DNA of 64,000 nt from JBPOFY01 sp051252415 (GCA_051252415.1 JBPOGA010000001.1:1-64000), one strand, 5' to 3'; counted from the stretch's first letter, positions 30,061 through 40,244 are shown. Notes: generated by a model from the letters alone, not told the origin. Program-made: numbers and translations.

Positions 30061-31080
30061 TTATTTAAAGCCAAACAGCTTTTTCAAAGTATGTATTGTG
30101 CCCGAACTAATCGTTGGGGTGCTCCCTCCCACATTTAGCACACGGCGACAGGTCTGATCCTGCAATAACTTCGGGCTATAGGCGATAACTTTGACATCTC
30201 CTGACCGCCCGCCAAGTCCTTCGTCTGCAAAACGAGGTGTCCACTCCTTAGGCACACCATATTGCGTGAATGCAATATCCCAAGCGACCAGTGTTTGCCC
30301 ATGATACGGACGCGTCACCAAAGCTGGATAGTTTTTCACGAAATCAGGCACTTGAGATGTATGCACCCGAATCCGCGCAGCCGCAGGTAAAGTCTGCAAA
30401 TGCTCACGCAGATTTGAGACAAGGCCACGACGCATCGCCTGATAAAATGGCAATGGGTCGATGCTTACCAAATTCATGCCATTCCAATTCCCATGGCGAT
30501 TTTCACTGCCGTATTGTTGTCTGTCATACCAAGCCTGAAACGCATCAGTCAGTCGAAAACCGATCTCGAAATGTAAGTGTGCACGTTCTTTCGGAATACG
30601 ATAGCCTGCCGACGACCGGCCCATAAGCCCGAGAACTGTTCCAGCTTCAACGCGCGCGCCAGGCTTTATCCCAGCAGGAACACTCGCAAGGTGCGCATAC
30701 AATGTATGAAATGACGGTGCCTCACCATCGTGCTCCACCACCACGTAGCGCCCATAGCTACTGTGACCAGCAGTCGCACTCACATGCACGACTCGCCCAG
30801 GAAGCACCGAATACACATCATCCAAGGCCTCTCCTCGGCGATCCCGTTTCACCGGAAACAAATCGAGAGCCTCGTGAAATTGGCTACCCCCGGTTCGCAC
30901 ACAACCAAACAAACCAGACTCAGTAACACCCGAAGATGTCGGTTGGATATAATCGATAATAGGTCGCCCTTCTTGGAAAGCAGCGTTTGGCGTCGGCCAA
31001 ATTAAATTAGCATGACAACCAACGACAAGCCCCAGTGTGAGACTCAGAAATAGGACCATTCGACTTCGAGAAACTCGCAT
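30061..31080 (-). CDS. M23 family metallopeptidase (LytM domain), exported
   Basis: 339 aa. The N-terminus VLFLSLTLGLVVGC resembles a lipoprotein signal with Cys 22 as the acylated residue. The LytM domain keeps the zinc ligands: FHEALDLFP (HxxxD) and HLHFEIG (HxH). A C-terminal region of about 130 residues follows. M23 enzymes cut peptidoglycan cross-links or peptides, and some only activate amidases. With lipobox and ligands intact, it is probably an envelope hydrolase. Confidence 0.85.
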   Translation of the reverse strand: MRVSRSRMVLFLSLTLGLVVGCHANLIWPTPNAAFQEGRPIIDYIQPTSSGVTESGLFGCVRTGGSQFHEALDLFPVKRDRRGEALDDVYSVLPGRVVHVSATAGHSSYGRYVVVEHDGEAPSFHTLYAHLASVPAGIKPGARVEAGTVLGLMGRSSAGYRIPKERAHLHFEIGFRLTDAFQAWYDRQQYGSENRHGNWNGMNLVSIDPLPFYQAMRRGLVSNLREHLQTLPAAARIRVHTSQVPDFVKNYPALVTRPYHGQTLVAWDIAFTQYGVPKEWTPRFADEGLGGRSGDVKVIAYSPKLLQDQTCRRVLNVGGSTPTISSGTIHTLKKLFGFK

Positions 31081-31104
31081 AGCGTATCCAATAATGAAAC
31101 AACA

Positions 31105-31602
31105 CTATTTATCTGACTGTAGCTTGATGATGGTCTCCTTCATATCCATAACTAGTTGCGGTAGCTCTTCATCAGGAAGCTCAACAAAGGTGTATAGTTT
31201 CCCATCAGATATTGCACCATCCAAACGGCGTGCTCCCACCGCGTTACCGTTGATCAACAAAACAATACGGCTACCGTTATTGGTCACTGACGCTCGGTAT
31301 AAACTACGCCCACCGGCCTCCGAAACTTGAATCATCAAAGCTAAGCCTAGGTCGACCTTCACCAACTCAACATTGATAATTTCGAATTCATTAACTACCG
31401 GATCTTTTTCCAATGAAATTCGCGTACCAGTCTTAGGCAAGATAGCCTCATCCCCAGTTGGACTTCCATAGTTCACACCACGAGTTTCCAACATTAAACG
31501 TGGAACTTTTAGGTTTTCCGAATCCTTGTCTTTGCGACAACCCAGTGAGAAGAACAAACTGGCACAGACAGTCGCTAGTAATAGTTTTGAGATAAGTTTC
31601 AT
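31105..31602 (-). CDS. Predicted lipoprotein
   Basis: 165 aa from ATG at 31602; the longer frame to 31632 would overlap the upstream gene. A lipoprotein signal ends FSLGC (Cys at about 22). The mature part contains repeated beta-type segments, including INGNAVGARRLDGAISDGKLYT in part. No family was recognised. It lies about 10 bp after the 165-aa gene upstream and before the M23 gene. Confidence 0.7.
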   Translation of the reverse strand: MKLISKLLLATVCASLFFSLGCRKDKDSENLKVPRLMLETRGVNYGSPTGDEAILPKTGTRISLEKDPVVNEFEIINVELVKVDLGLALMIQVSEAGGRSLYRASVTNNGSRIVLLINGNAVGARRLDGAISDGKLYTFVELPDEELPQLVMDMKETIIKLQSDK

Positions 31603-31612
31603 AATATAAACG

Positions 31613-32110
31613 TTAAAGCATGATGTCTCCAATAGTATCTTGGATTTTCAACATCAATTCAGTGGAGATATCAACGACAGGCACAAGCAGCTCTTGTTTC
31701 GTTTTAACATGACGATATGTCTGCTGCCCTTGAGTTTGACGCGGCCCGACCGCACGTAACACACGCTTACGCTCCAACATCAATGAAAGCAAATGCTTCA
31801 GCATATCGGAGGTGTCTTGCGCTTCAGATTGCTCGACCTCATACAGTGAAAAGAAGAAGTCCTCAGCCGAAGACATAATCTCACTCTTATTAACTGCCTC
31901 ATCGTCAGGGTCTTTGACCACACGCGTCCAACGACCAAGCACATCACCAGGCATTTCGAACGTCTCAGCTTCAGACTCTAGGATGTCAGCACGGCCTAAA
32001 TCCTCCTCTTTGGGAATTTTAAAAATCAAGCAAACGACACGTTCCCCAGGAGTAAACGGGGTGCCGGATAAAGAGGATTTACGAGCAATAGTTTTAATCT
32101 GCCATTCCAT
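31613..32110 (-). CDS. Conserved hypothetical protein
   Basis: 165 aa, cytoplasmic, starting MEWQIKTIARKSSLSGTPF. It includes GERVVCLIFKIP and a C-terminal VVDISTELMLKIQD. It resembles small verrucomicrobial proteins of unknown function by its Trp-rich start and MLKHLLSLMLERKRVLR helix. Upstream of it lies a 220-bp spacer to the divergent hydrolase gene. Confidence 0.65.
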   Translation of the reverse strand: MEWQIKTIARKSSLSGTPFTPGERVVCLIFKIPKEEDLGRADILESEAETFEMPGDVLGRWTRVVKDPDDEAVNKSEIMSSAEDFFFSLYEVEQSEAQDTSDMLKHLLSLMLERKRVLRAVGPRQTQGQQTYRHVKTKQELLVPVVDISTELMLKIQDTIGDIML

Positions 32111-32334
32111 AGGTCACAAAAATAATGAGCACAGCGTGTGGAGTGCGCGGCATGATGCAACTAAAACCCCACACAGCTTGAAACCTCGTGTATTTTCTTG
32201 GCTCACGCCAAAAATTGCAATCCACGCATCCAAGTTCATGCTCGCAAAGCTTACGCTCATAGCAAACGTCTACCCAACACGGTGTAAACACGCTCAGATT
32301 CTAAATCACTCATTACTCATTATTTATTCACATA

Positions 32335-32889
32335 ATGTCCGACCCAATTCAACACCTAGGCCTCCTTTTCATCGACTTCCAGGATACTTTCCTGAAAGCC
32401 ATACCCGATCAAGAACGCTTAATAAAACGCACTCAGTTCGCAGCCGAAGCCGCGAACCTACTTGGCTGCCAAGTCGCAGTCACCGAGCAAATGCCGGAAA
32501 AGCTCGGCAAAACAACGGAATCACTCAGCCAAGTATTACCAGAGAACACGCCTATTTTTAATAAAAGCGCTTTCTCTGCTTTCGAAGCGGAAGGTATAAA
32601 CCGCTGGATCGAAAGCAATCAAATCGAACACTTACTCATAGCTGGAATCGAGACCTCTATCTGCGTGTATCAAACCGCGGTGCAAGGCCTCGGTCAAGAT
32701 GTCGGCATCACACTGCTCTCCGACTGCATCAGCGAACGCCGCCTCGAAGACCGCGAACCGATTTTGAAACAATTACTGTCCATGGAGGCGCATGTGCTTC
32801 CATCCGAAACGATTTTCTACAGTCTACTCGGCAGTGCAGAGCATCCAGACTTCAAAACCTTCACGGAACTTGTAAAGCGCTACAGTTAA
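32335..32889 (+). CDS. Isochorismatase-family cysteine hydrolase
   Basis: 184 aa. The likely catalytic triad is visible: Asp in FIDFQDTF (near residue 15), Lys in NKSAFSAF and Cys in ETSICVYQTA. The G-I-E-T-S-I-C-V motif is typical of the isochorismatase/nicotinamidase fold. The substrate is unknown. It converges with the MFS gene with one base between. Confidence 0.85.
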   Translation: MSDPIQHLGLLFIDFQDTFLKAIPDQERLIKRTQFAAEAANLLGCQVAVTEQMPEKLGKTTESLSQVLPENTPIFNKSAFSAFEAEGINRWIESNQIEHLLIAGIETSICVYQTAVQGLGQDVGITLLSDCISERRLEDREPILKQLLSMEAHVLPSETIFYSLLGSAEHPDFKTFTELVKRYS

Positions 32890-32890
32890 T

Positions 32891-34279
32891 CTATTCGCTA
32901 TTGCCCACAGGTGCTTCGTGGCGCTGCGGATTATCCGCCCAAAAAGAGCCCACGGCTATCATAGCGGCAAATACCGCGGCGATGGCAAAACCAATACGAT
33001 AGCCACCGAGCAATGCTTCCGCAGAGCTCATCAAGAATGGCCCCACCGCACTGGAAACGACAACTGTTGTCATGAACAGACCAGAAATGGCACCAAGGTG
33101 TTGGCGGCCATAAAAACGCGGATAGACGATCGCAGATAAGCTTCCCCAACAACCACCAGAAACACCAAAACCTAGAATGTGTAGCCAGCTCAGCTGGGGA
33201 TAACTGCCGAGCCCTAAGACCAAAAAGCCTACAGCTGACGAGATCGCCATCACACAAAGTAAATACTTGATTCGGATGAATGATTTATCCGACAGCCAAG
33301 CGATTAAGAATCCAGCGCCCACAGACACTAATGCACTCGGCATGAAGAGACCCAAAACGTAATCCGTGCTTACGTTCATCTCCGCACCCACATCAATAAT
33401 ATGAAAGGCATAGGCGGTAATGACCAAGCCGTTCAGCCCAAACATTAAGGTAAAGGCCCAGAACGAAAAAGTGCGACGCGCCTCCGCCAGGCTATAATCA
33501 CGATAGATCACTGCATCGAGATTTTCAGCGCGTTCCTTGCCGACAAAACCACCGTCCATCTCAAGACCGCACTCTTCTGGATTATCTCTAGCCAATACCC
33601 AGAAAATCACCGCAAAGCCGAAAACCAAAACCAGTCCCATCAATTGCCATGCACCTTGCCATGTGAATCGACGTATCAAATATTCAAATGCAATCGGTGC
33701 CCCAGAAAACATAAATGCGACAAGCGCCCCACTCCACGCAGTGACCGTGCCACGACGCTTATTAAACCACTTGCCGAGCATCGCGCGCGAACTCATGGTC
33801 ACCATGCCCTGCCCAGTAAAACGAAGCAGTGCAAAACCAAACGTCAGCACTACGAAAGGCGCAATCCACGCATTCGAATTGAAGAAGGGTAATACGGCGA
33901 GCCAACCGGAGAACACCTCCACAAAGCTCATGCCAATAAGCACCACTCCAAATGAGAACATGGAGACCACAACCGCTCGACGTGCGCCAGAGCGGTCGAA
34001 GAAACGCCCTCCCGCATTGAGGCCAATTGCACTCAATAAAGTGCCTAACATATATGTAATACTGAGTTCCATGGAGCTCAACCCAAGCGCTTCCGATAAG
34101 CGCGAAGTAAAGACACTTACACCAATTGTTTGGCCAGGCATACTTGCGCAAATACCCAAAGTAGACATCACGACGATCACCCAACCGTAAAAAACGGGGA
34201 AGCGTTTTGGCTCGACCGGGAAATCTGGATGCCAACAACGACTCGGTTGCTTTACGGTATCTGTCGAATTAGGCGCCAT
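32891..34279 (-). CDS. MFS transporter
   Basis: 462 aa with twelve membrane segments, the first starting FPVFYGWVIVVMSTLGICAS. It has the loop 2-3 motif GGRFFDRSGARR and the YxHxx-free OFA/oxalate-formate-like pattern. Such transporters carry organic anions. The substrate is not determined. It is divergent from lgt with 111 bp between starts. Confidence 0.85.
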   Translation of the reverse strand: MAPNSTDTVKQPSRCWHPDFPVEPKRFPVFYGWVIVVMSTLGICASMPGQTIGVSVFTSRLSEALGLSSMELSITYMLGTLLSAIGLNAGGRFFDRSGARRAVVVSMFSFGVVLIGMSFVEVFSGWLAVLPFFNSNAWIAPFVVLTFGFALLRFTGQGMVTMSSRAMLGKWFNKRRGTVTAWSGALVAFMFSGAPIAFEYLIRRFTWQGAWQLMGLVLVFGFAVIFWVLARDNPEECGLEMDGGFVGKERAENLDAVIYRDYSLAEARRTFSFWAFTLMFGLNGLVITAYAFHIIDVGAEMNVSTDYVLGLFMPSALVSVGAGFLIAWLSDKSFIRIKYLLCVMAISSAVGFLVLGLGSYPQLSWLHILGFGVSGGCWGSLSAIVYPRFYGRQHLGAISGLFMTTVVVSSAVGPFLMSSAEALLGGYRIGFAIAAVFAAMIAVGSFWADNPQRHEAPVGNSE

Positions 34280-34390
34280 GCCTTACCCATGCCGTGCGCA
34301 TATATAAAAGCAATTGGAAAGACCATTTGAGATAAAGCAGAACTTGTTTGTTGCCCCTTTTCGTATTCCATCGCAATACGATAGCACTTT

Positions 34391-35224
34391 ATGGCAATCG
34401 AAGCTGATTACTTGGTTCACAACATGAGCCCATTCCTAATCGAATTTCCCGATAACCCTCTCGGGATCGAGGGCATACGATATTACGGTCTATCTTACCT
34501 GCTCGGTTTTATTGCCGCGTGGTGGATACTTAAAGTCTACGATCAAAAGGGCAAATTTTCGATCAACGCAGATGCCCGTGCGACACTCATGACCGCAATC
34601 ATTTTAGGTGTCATGGTCGGCGGCCGACTCGGCTTCATGCTATTCTATGATCTAGAAGCGTTCCTCTCCAATCCATTACTATTTTTTAAAGTGCACCAAG
34701 GTGGCATGGCCAGTCACGGAGGTATCATCGGTGTACTACTCGCAGCCGTATGGTTTGCCCGTAAACAAGGTCACCGAGTCCTAGCGCTCAGCGACGTGCT
34801 CGTCACCGTCGGCCCACTTGGATTATTCTTCGGACGTATTGCAAACTACATCAATGGCGAACTTTGGGGCCGTGTAACAACAGTCTCGTGGGCGGTGTTA
34901 TTCCCTGAGAGCCCCAAAGTATACAATGCAGAACTAAGAGACTGGGTCGTCGAGCCACGCCACCCATCACAACTCTACCAAGCAGTGCTCGAGGGCCTAT
35001 TGCCATTTCTCTACTTACAGTGGCGCTACTGGAAAACAAAGCCGTCCACCGGACAACTCAGCGGCGAATTCTTAATCTTCTATGGAGTCATGCGTATCGT
35101 CGGCGAACTCTTCAGAGAGCCTGACGCAGAACTAATCCTAGGCCTAAGCCGAGGTCAGTTCTACTCAACCTTTATGATCCTCGCAGGCGCAGCCATCATA
35201 GCTGTGGTGCGAAAGAAAAGATAA
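34391..35224 (+). CDS. lgt: Prolipoprotein diacylglyceryl transferase
   Basis: 277 aa; an internal ATG at 34424 would give the more usual N-terminus. It has the Lgt signature GRIANYINGELWGR and GGMASHGGIIG with catalytic His, and HPSQLYQA. It transfers diacylglycerol to the lipobox Cys of lipoproteins such as those encoded at 30.0-31.6 kb. Membrane protein with about seven segments. Confidence 0.94.
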   Translation: MAIEADYLVHNMSPFLIEFPDNPLGIEGIRYYGLSYLLGFIAAWWILKVYDQKGKFSINADARATLMTAIILGVMVGGRLGFMLFYDLEAFLSNPLLFFKVHQGGMASHGGIIGVLLAAVWFARKQGHRVLALSDVLVTVGPLGLFFGRIANYINGELWGRVTTVSWAVLFPESPKVYNAELRDWVVEPRHPSQLYQAVLEGLLPFLYLQWRYWKTKPSTGQLSGEFLIFYGVMRIVGELFREPDAELILGLSRGQFYSTFMILAGAAIIAVVRKKR

Positions 35225-35275
35225 CCGAAGAGCTCCCCTGGAAACCGCTTCACCATTCGAATCGCTTCTGATTAC

Positions 35276-35348
35276 GTAGGAGAGGGTTTCCCCCTCGACT
35301 CTTCGGGCTCTGTTTACCCATGCGGGTCGAGGGGTAAACTCTCTCCTA
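35276..35348. repeat. Palindromic repeat family A, copy 1
   Basis: Starts GTAGGAGAGGGTTT and ends with its complement-like AAACTCTCTCCTA. It has C-rich/G-rich inner arms CCCTCGAC/GTCGAGGG. It lies between convergent lgt and the fumarase gene and may also act as a terminator. The same family occurs at 44622-44698 and 45685-45757. Confidence 0.8.
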
Positions 35349-35407
35349 TGGTGCTTCGCCACCTTCAATTCAGCTAATCAATTGTAGTTTCCAGAGATCT
35401 CCGAAAA

Positions 35408-37090
35408 CTATTTCGCTTCAGCTTTTGCGGTCTCAAATGCTTGTAACGCACACTTGTTACACGTGTCGCGAATACCCGCAAAGAAGTCATTTCCTTTATC
35501 ATCGACTAGGATGTATGCAGGGAAATTTTCGACTTCAATTTTCCAGATAGCTTCCATGCCTAGTTCTGGATACTCCAGCACTTCGACGTTCTTGATATTG
35601 TGTTCAGCAAGCAATGCCGCTGGTCCACCAATCGAACCCAGATAGAATCCACCATACTTGTTACAGGCATCCGTCACTTGTTGTGAACGATTGCCCTTCG
35701 CGAGCATAATCATCGAACCGCCTTCAGCTTGGAAAGGCCCGACATAAGAATCCATACGCCCTGCGGTTGTTGGACCAAAGGAACCAGATGGCTTACCCGC
35801 AGGTGTCTTCGCAGGACCCGCATAATACACGGGATGATTCTTCATATATTCGGGCATACCTTCGCCGCGATCAATACGCTCCTGCAACTTTGCGTGTGCA
35901 ATATCACGTGCGACGACAATCGTGCCGGTCAATGAAAGCGGAGTCGTTACTGGATACTGACTGAGTTCTGCCAAAATCTCTTTCATCGGACGATTCAAAT
36001 CAATCTTTACTGACTCATCTGGTTTTGCCGCTTCCTTTTCAGCAGGCAAGAAACGACCAGGGTTTTCTTCGAGTTTTTCAAGCCACACCCCGTCTTTATC
36101 AATGCGCGCCTTGGCATTGCGGTCTGCTGAACAAGAAACACCGATTCCCACTGGGCAAGATGCACCGTGACGAGGCAAGCGAATCACACGCACATCGAGT
36201 GCAAAGTATTTACCACCAAACTGCGCACCGTAACCCATCTTACGAGTATAGCCTAAAAGCTTTTGCTCCAGCTCCAGGTCGCGGAAGGCCTGACCATGCT
36301 CGTTACCTTCGGTAGGTAGCTCATCATAGTATTTCGTCGATGCGAGCTTCACGGTCTTCATGGTCGTTTCCGATGAAGTGCCGCCAATTACGATGGCTAT
36401 GTGATATGGTGGGCATGCGGAAGTCCCTAGTGTGCCCATTTTCTCGATACAAAACTTTTCGAGGTTCGCTGGATTCAACAGCGCCTTTGTTTCTTGAAAA
36501 AGGAAGGTCTTGTTTGCAGAGCCCCCACCCTTTGCTACGAACAGGAATTCGTAGCTATCTTTATCAGTCGCAAGGATGTCGATTTGCGCGGGCAAGTTGC
36601 ATCCGGTATTCACCTCTTCATACATGGAGAGCGGCGCAGTTTGCGAATAGCGAAGGTTCTCCTTAGTGTAAGTATTATAGACACCTTGTGACAGTGCGGC
36701 CTCGTCGCCACCACCGGTCCAGACGCGTTGGCCTTTTTTACCTAGTATAATTGCAGTGCCTGTATCTTGGCAAAATGGTAATACACCGTGTGCCGCGACT
36801 TCCGCGTTGCGCAGCATTGTCAACGCAATCGTGCGGTCATTATCTGTTGCCTCAGGGTCTTCTAGAATTGCAGCGACCTTCTCTAGGTGCTCTGTGCGCA
36901 ATTTAAAAGAAATCTCACGCATTGCCGTTTCAGCGAGATATGTGAGCGCAGCTGGATCAACTTTCACGACGCTCTCGCCATTAAAATCGACCGTCTCGAC
37001 GAACTCGTTCGTTAATAAACGATACTCAGTGCGATCTGGGCCGAGCGGAAATTGCTTTTGATAGTGAAAAGGTGGAAGTGGTTTGGCCAT
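35408..37090 (-). CDS. Fumarate hydratase, class I
   Basis: 560 aa, the length of E. coli FumA/FumB. Cys residues for the 4Fe-4S cluster lie in VLPFCQDTGTAIIL, EEVNTGCNLPAQID and TSACPPYHIAIVIGG. Dimer and substrate motifs (KGGGSANKTFLFQE, GPTTAGRMDSYVGPF) are present. It interconverts fumarate and malate in the citric acid cycle. The Fe-S cluster is oxygen-labile, as in other class I enzymes. An A-type Fe-S carrier gene lies about 90 bp upstream. Confidence 0.95.
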   Translation of the reverse strand: MAKPLPPFHYQKQFPLGPDRTEYRLLTNEFVETVDFNGESVVKVDPAALTYLAETAMREISFKLRTEHLEKVAAILEDPEATDNDRTIALTMLRNAEVAAHGVLPFCQDTGTAIILGKKGQRVWTGGGDEAALSQGVYNTYTKENLRYSQTAPLSMYEEVNTGCNLPAQIDILATDKDSYEFLFVAKGGGSANKTFLFQETKALLNPANLEKFCIEKMGTLGTSACPPYHIAIVIGGTSSETTMKTVKLASTKYYDELPTEGNEHGQAFRDLELEQKLLGYTRKMGYGAQFGGKYFALDVRVIRLPRHGASCPVGIGVSCSADRNAKARIDKDGVWLEKLEENPGRFLPAEKEAAKPDESVKIDLNRPMKEILAELSQYPVTTPLSLTGTIVVARDIAHAKLQERIDRGEGMPEYMKNHPVYYAGPAKTPAGKPSGSFGPTTAGRMDSYVGPFQAEGGSMIMLAKGNRSQQVTDACNKYGGFYLGSIGGPAALLAEHNIKNVEVLEYPELGMEAIWKIEVENFPAYILVDDKGNDFFAGIRDTCNKCALQAFETAKAEAK

Positions 37091-37182
37091 TTAGATTTCT
37101 AATTAAACAATATCCAAGCATTCGCAAAGCTAACTTAATAGATCAAGTTCGTATTGCTCTACGAAGCAGATAAGCGTCTAAA

Positions 37183-37500
37183 CTAGTTAAATGAACGGCC
37201 ACAGCCACAAGTGCTGCTCGCATTCGGGTTACGCACATCAAAGCCTTTACCACTTAGACCGTCGTCAAAGTGCACTTCGCTACCGTCGAGGTATTCGTAG
37301 CTAGTTTCATCAACTAGAAATTCCACGCCGTTACTTTCCAACTGCTTATCATCAGCCTTGGCTTCATCAAAGGACATTCCGTATTCGAACCCGGAGCAAC
37401 CGCCCGCCTCCACGAAGATTCGGAGTTTCTGTCCATCTGTAGCCTTTTCGACGGCTAATTTACGAATTTGTTGCACTGCGTTATCAGTAAGTGTGATCAT
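37183..37500 (-). CDS. erpA: A-type Fe-S cluster carrier (ErpA/IscA-like)
   Basis: 105 aa from ATG at 37500; the frame continues to 37512. The three conserved Cys are in GGCSGFEYG and CGCGRSF. The remaining body matches the A-type carrier fold (FVEAGGCSGF, FLVDETSYEYLDGS). It hands Fe-S clusters to targets, and could serve the fumarase encoded next on the same strand (inference). It is divergent from the kinase gene. Confidence 0.92.
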   Translation of the reverse strand: MITLTDNAVQQIRKLAVEKATDGQKLRIFVEAGGCSGFEYGMSFDEAKADDKQLESNGVEFLVDETSYEYLDGSEVHFDDGLSGKGFDVRNPNASSTCGCGRSFN

Positions 37501-37632
37501 AAAACAAAACAAAGCTCACTAACTTGGATTGTCAACCAAGGCAGTCGTCAATATAGCAGCTTTAGCATTTTTCATGCTAGATTGAATCAAAATCGCTTGC
37601 GGACTACTCAAGCAGCGTTTCTACTGCATACA

Positions 37633-38637
37633 GTGAGCCAACTAAAACACATATTTGATGAAATACGCTACGAGTTAACTAGCGTCATAGCCGAAGGCGG
37701 TATGGGCATTGTTTACGATGCCCTGCAACACGGCTCTGGTAATTTCTCAAAACGTGTCGCGATCAAACTGATTCGAGAAGAATACTCAAAAATCGAAGAA
37801 TTTCGTAATAACTTTGTTGGCGAGGCGCGTCTGGTGGCCGATCTTATTCACACCAACATTGTCCAGACTTACCACCTCGGAGAAATCAGCGACCAATACT
37901 TCATGGTAATGGAGTTTGTGGATGGCTTCACACTCGACGATTTCATCACCCGCCATAACGACACCAAACAATCCATCCCTGCGGATTTAGCGGCCTTCAT
38001 CATTTCACGTATATGCCGAGGCCTCGCCTACGCGCACCAAAAGTGCGATAAACTCGGGCGCCCACTAGGTATCGTCCACCGCGATGTCAACCCACGCAAT
38101 ATCATGCTCGCCCATGAAGGCGACGTGAAGCTCACCGACTTCGGCATCGCGAAAGCCTTCCATTTAATGTATAACCAAGAGGGCGAAGTTATCGCAGGCA
38201 AAGATGAGTATCTATCTCCAGAGCAAGCCCGTCGCGAAGTAACCGATGCACGCGCTGATTTATTCAGCTGCGCAATCATTTTGGCAGAGATGCTGCTAGG
38301 AGAGAATATTTTTGAAGCGACAACCGAAATCGCGACGCGTCGCAATATACTCGAACTATCTATTCCTGATTTCAACGAAATGAATCCCCAAATCGACCCA
38401 CGGCTCGACGATATTCTACAACTTGGCTTCAAGAGGGACCGAAATAAACGCTACCAAAGCGCCAATCAAATGCTCACCGCACTCGAAACATTCCTTTACG
38501 GAGAAGGCTACGGCCCAACCAATGAAAAACTGTCTAGCTACTTAAAAGATCTCTATGGCGCAGATGGTGCCAATGCGGCACAGAGGTGGACAAAAAAGCG
38601 CACACCCGGCATTGATCGAGCACCCGACTACACGTAG
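37633..38637 (+). CDS. Ser/Thr protein kinase
   Basis: 334 aa from GTG at 37633; the frame is open to 37468 but the extra residues look non-coding and would overlap erpA. Hanks-type motifs are complete: AEGGMGIV glycine loop, VAIKLI (Lys), HRDVNPRN, DFGIAKA and PEQARRE. The activation segment is GEVIAGKDEYLSPEQ. No membrane segment or sensor domain is present after the kinase, so it looks cytosolic. rpoN begins 12 bp later on the same strand. Confidence 0.88.
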   Translation: MSQLKHIFDEIRYELTSVIAEGGMGIVYDALQHGSGNFSKRVAIKLIREEYSKIEEFRNNFVGEARLVADLIHTNIVQTYHLGEISDQYFMVMEFVDGFTLDDFITRHNDTKQSIPADLAAFIISRICRGLAYAHQKCDKLGRPLGIVHRDVNPRNIMLAHEGDVKLTDFGIAKAFHLMYNQEGEVIAGKDEYLSPEQARREVTDARADLFSCAIILAEMLLGENIFEATTEIATRRNILELSIPDFNEMNPQIDPRLDDILQLGFKRDRNKRYQSANQMLTALETFLYGEGYGPTNEKLSSYLKDLYGADGANAAQRWTKKRTPGIDRAPDYT

Positions 38638-38648
38638 CGATTGACTAG

Positions 38649-40097
38649 ATGAGCTCACAAGGTTTCCAACAAACTCAGAAGCAAACGCAATCACTGGTCC
38701 TAGCACCACAACTGCGTAATTCGCTCAAGATCCTACAAGCAGCTGCAGTAGAACTACGCACTTCTATACTCGAAGAGCTCGAAGTGAACCCACTACTCGA
38801 AGAATTGCCGATCGAATGTATTAGCGTTGAAGAAGAACGCGAGCGCGGCAGTGATGATGAGCGCGAGGCTGATGAAGAGCTCGATTTTGACACCGAAGAC
38901 TACAGCATCCTCGACAAAATGAGCGAAGACATGCGCGAGCAGTTTGCGCAAGAAAACTCGGGGACCACACACACAACAGAAGACGAAGAACGCCGCGATC
39001 ATTTCATGAACTCGCTGACGCAAGACGTATCGCTGCAACAGCATCTCATCGGGCAAGCCGAACTGACTGATTGCTCAGAGCAAGAGAAAGAAGCCCTCAT
39101 CTACTTAATCGGCAGCTTAGATGATAACGGCTATCTGGTTGAGACCGTTTCCAACATCGCCCTTACCGCCCGCATACCATATGGAGTCGTGCAAAAATGC
39201 GTCGAAACGCTCAAGACTTTCGACCCTCCAGGTATTAGCACCAAGGACATGCAGGACTGCTTGATAACTCAGCTGAAACTTCGCGGACGTGGCACCTCAC
39301 TAGCTTCACGCATCTTAACCGATCATTTCTCACTTCTCGTTCGGCGTCGAATACCAGACATCTGCCGCAAAACTGGCACCACCACAGATGACGTGCAGGC
39401 TGCGATAGAGGAAATTTCTACGCTCGAACCAGCACCTGGAAAACGATTCAGCGCGGACTCCAATGCCGTCATCGAACCAGACGTTACAGTATTCAAAGAT
39501 GAATACGGGGAATGGAAAGTCATACTCAATAATGACTACATACCTAAGTTACGCATTAGCAGTGTCTATAAAGACCTCCTCGCTAAAGGCACTCTTAGCA
39601 AAAAGGAAAAGGACTTCATGCTTGAGCGTATGCGCTCTGGTAAATTCCTAATTAGCTCAATTGAGCAACGCCAACAAACCATCGAGCGCATTACCCGAGA
39701 GATCCTCAGTATCCAAAAAGACTTTTTCGAAGAAGGCGTTTCCAAACTGCGCCCCTTAACGATGAATACAATTGCTGAAATCGTTGGCGTCCACGAAACC
39801 ACCATTAGCCGTGCGATTGCCAATAAGTTCATACGCACACCACACGGCGTCTTCGCCTTTAAATACTTCTTCACGCCAGGCTTTACCGCTGCGAATGGAG
39901 AATCCGTCTCCAATATGACAATTAAGGACATGATCAGCCATTTCATCGAAGAAGAAAATGCCGCCAAACCCTTCAGCGACCAAGGCATCGTAAATCTACT
40001 CAAAGAGAAGGATATCAAGATCGCCCGCCGCACAGTCGCTAAATATCGAGAAGAACTCGGCATCCTGCCAACAAACCTACGTCGTCGTTACAATTAA
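38649..40097 (+). CDS. rpoN: RNA polymerase sigma-54 factor
   Basis: 482 aa. Region I at the N-terminus is Gln/Leu-rich (FQQTQKQTQSLVLAPQLRNS), region II is acidic, the core-binding domain and HTH (TMNTIAEIVGVHETTISRAI) follow, and the RpoN box ARRTVAKYRE lies near the C-terminus. It directs RNA polymerase to -24/-12 promoters. It follows the kinase gene by 12 bp. Confidence 0.96.
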   Translation: MSSQGFQQTQKQTQSLVLAPQLRNSLKILQAAAVELRTSILEELEVNPLLEELPIECISVEEERERGSDDEREADEELDFDTEDYSILDKMSEDMREQFAQENSGTTHTTEDEERRDHFMNSLTQDVSLQQHLIGQAELTDCSEQEKEALIYLIGSLDDNGYLVETVSNIALTARIPYGVVQKCVETLKTFDPPGISTKDMQDCLITQLKLRGRGTSLASRILTDHFSLLVRRRIPDICRKTGTTTDDVQAAIEEISTLEPAPGKRFSADSNAVIEPDVTVFKDEYGEWKVILNNDYIPKLRISSVYKDLLAKGTLSKKEKDFMLERMRSGKFLISSIEQRQQTIERITREILSIQKDFFEEGVSKLRPLTMNTIAEIVGVHETTISRAIANKFIRTPHGVFAFKYFFTPGFTAANGESVSNMTIKDMISHFIEEENAAKPFSDQGIVNLLKEKDIKIARRTVAKYREELGILPTNLRRRYN

Positions 40098-40244
40098 TCA
40101 TCCAAACTCAGGCCGAATTCACCTTAAGGAACAAAATTCAATGATTGAAAATTGGCCATCCACCCATTTATCTTGCCATACAACCTGCTTACATTAGAAG
40201 CTCTTAATTTAATCAGAAATAACATAACATAAACTAATCCTAAG

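Noticed and set aside
31812..32561. Plus-strand open frame of 249 codons
   Set aside because: It overlaps real genes on both sides and is non-hydrophobic, repetitive shadow sequence.
33537..34190. Plus-strand open frame of 217 codons
   Set aside because: It is antisense to the MFS gene and its composition is that of a shadow frame.
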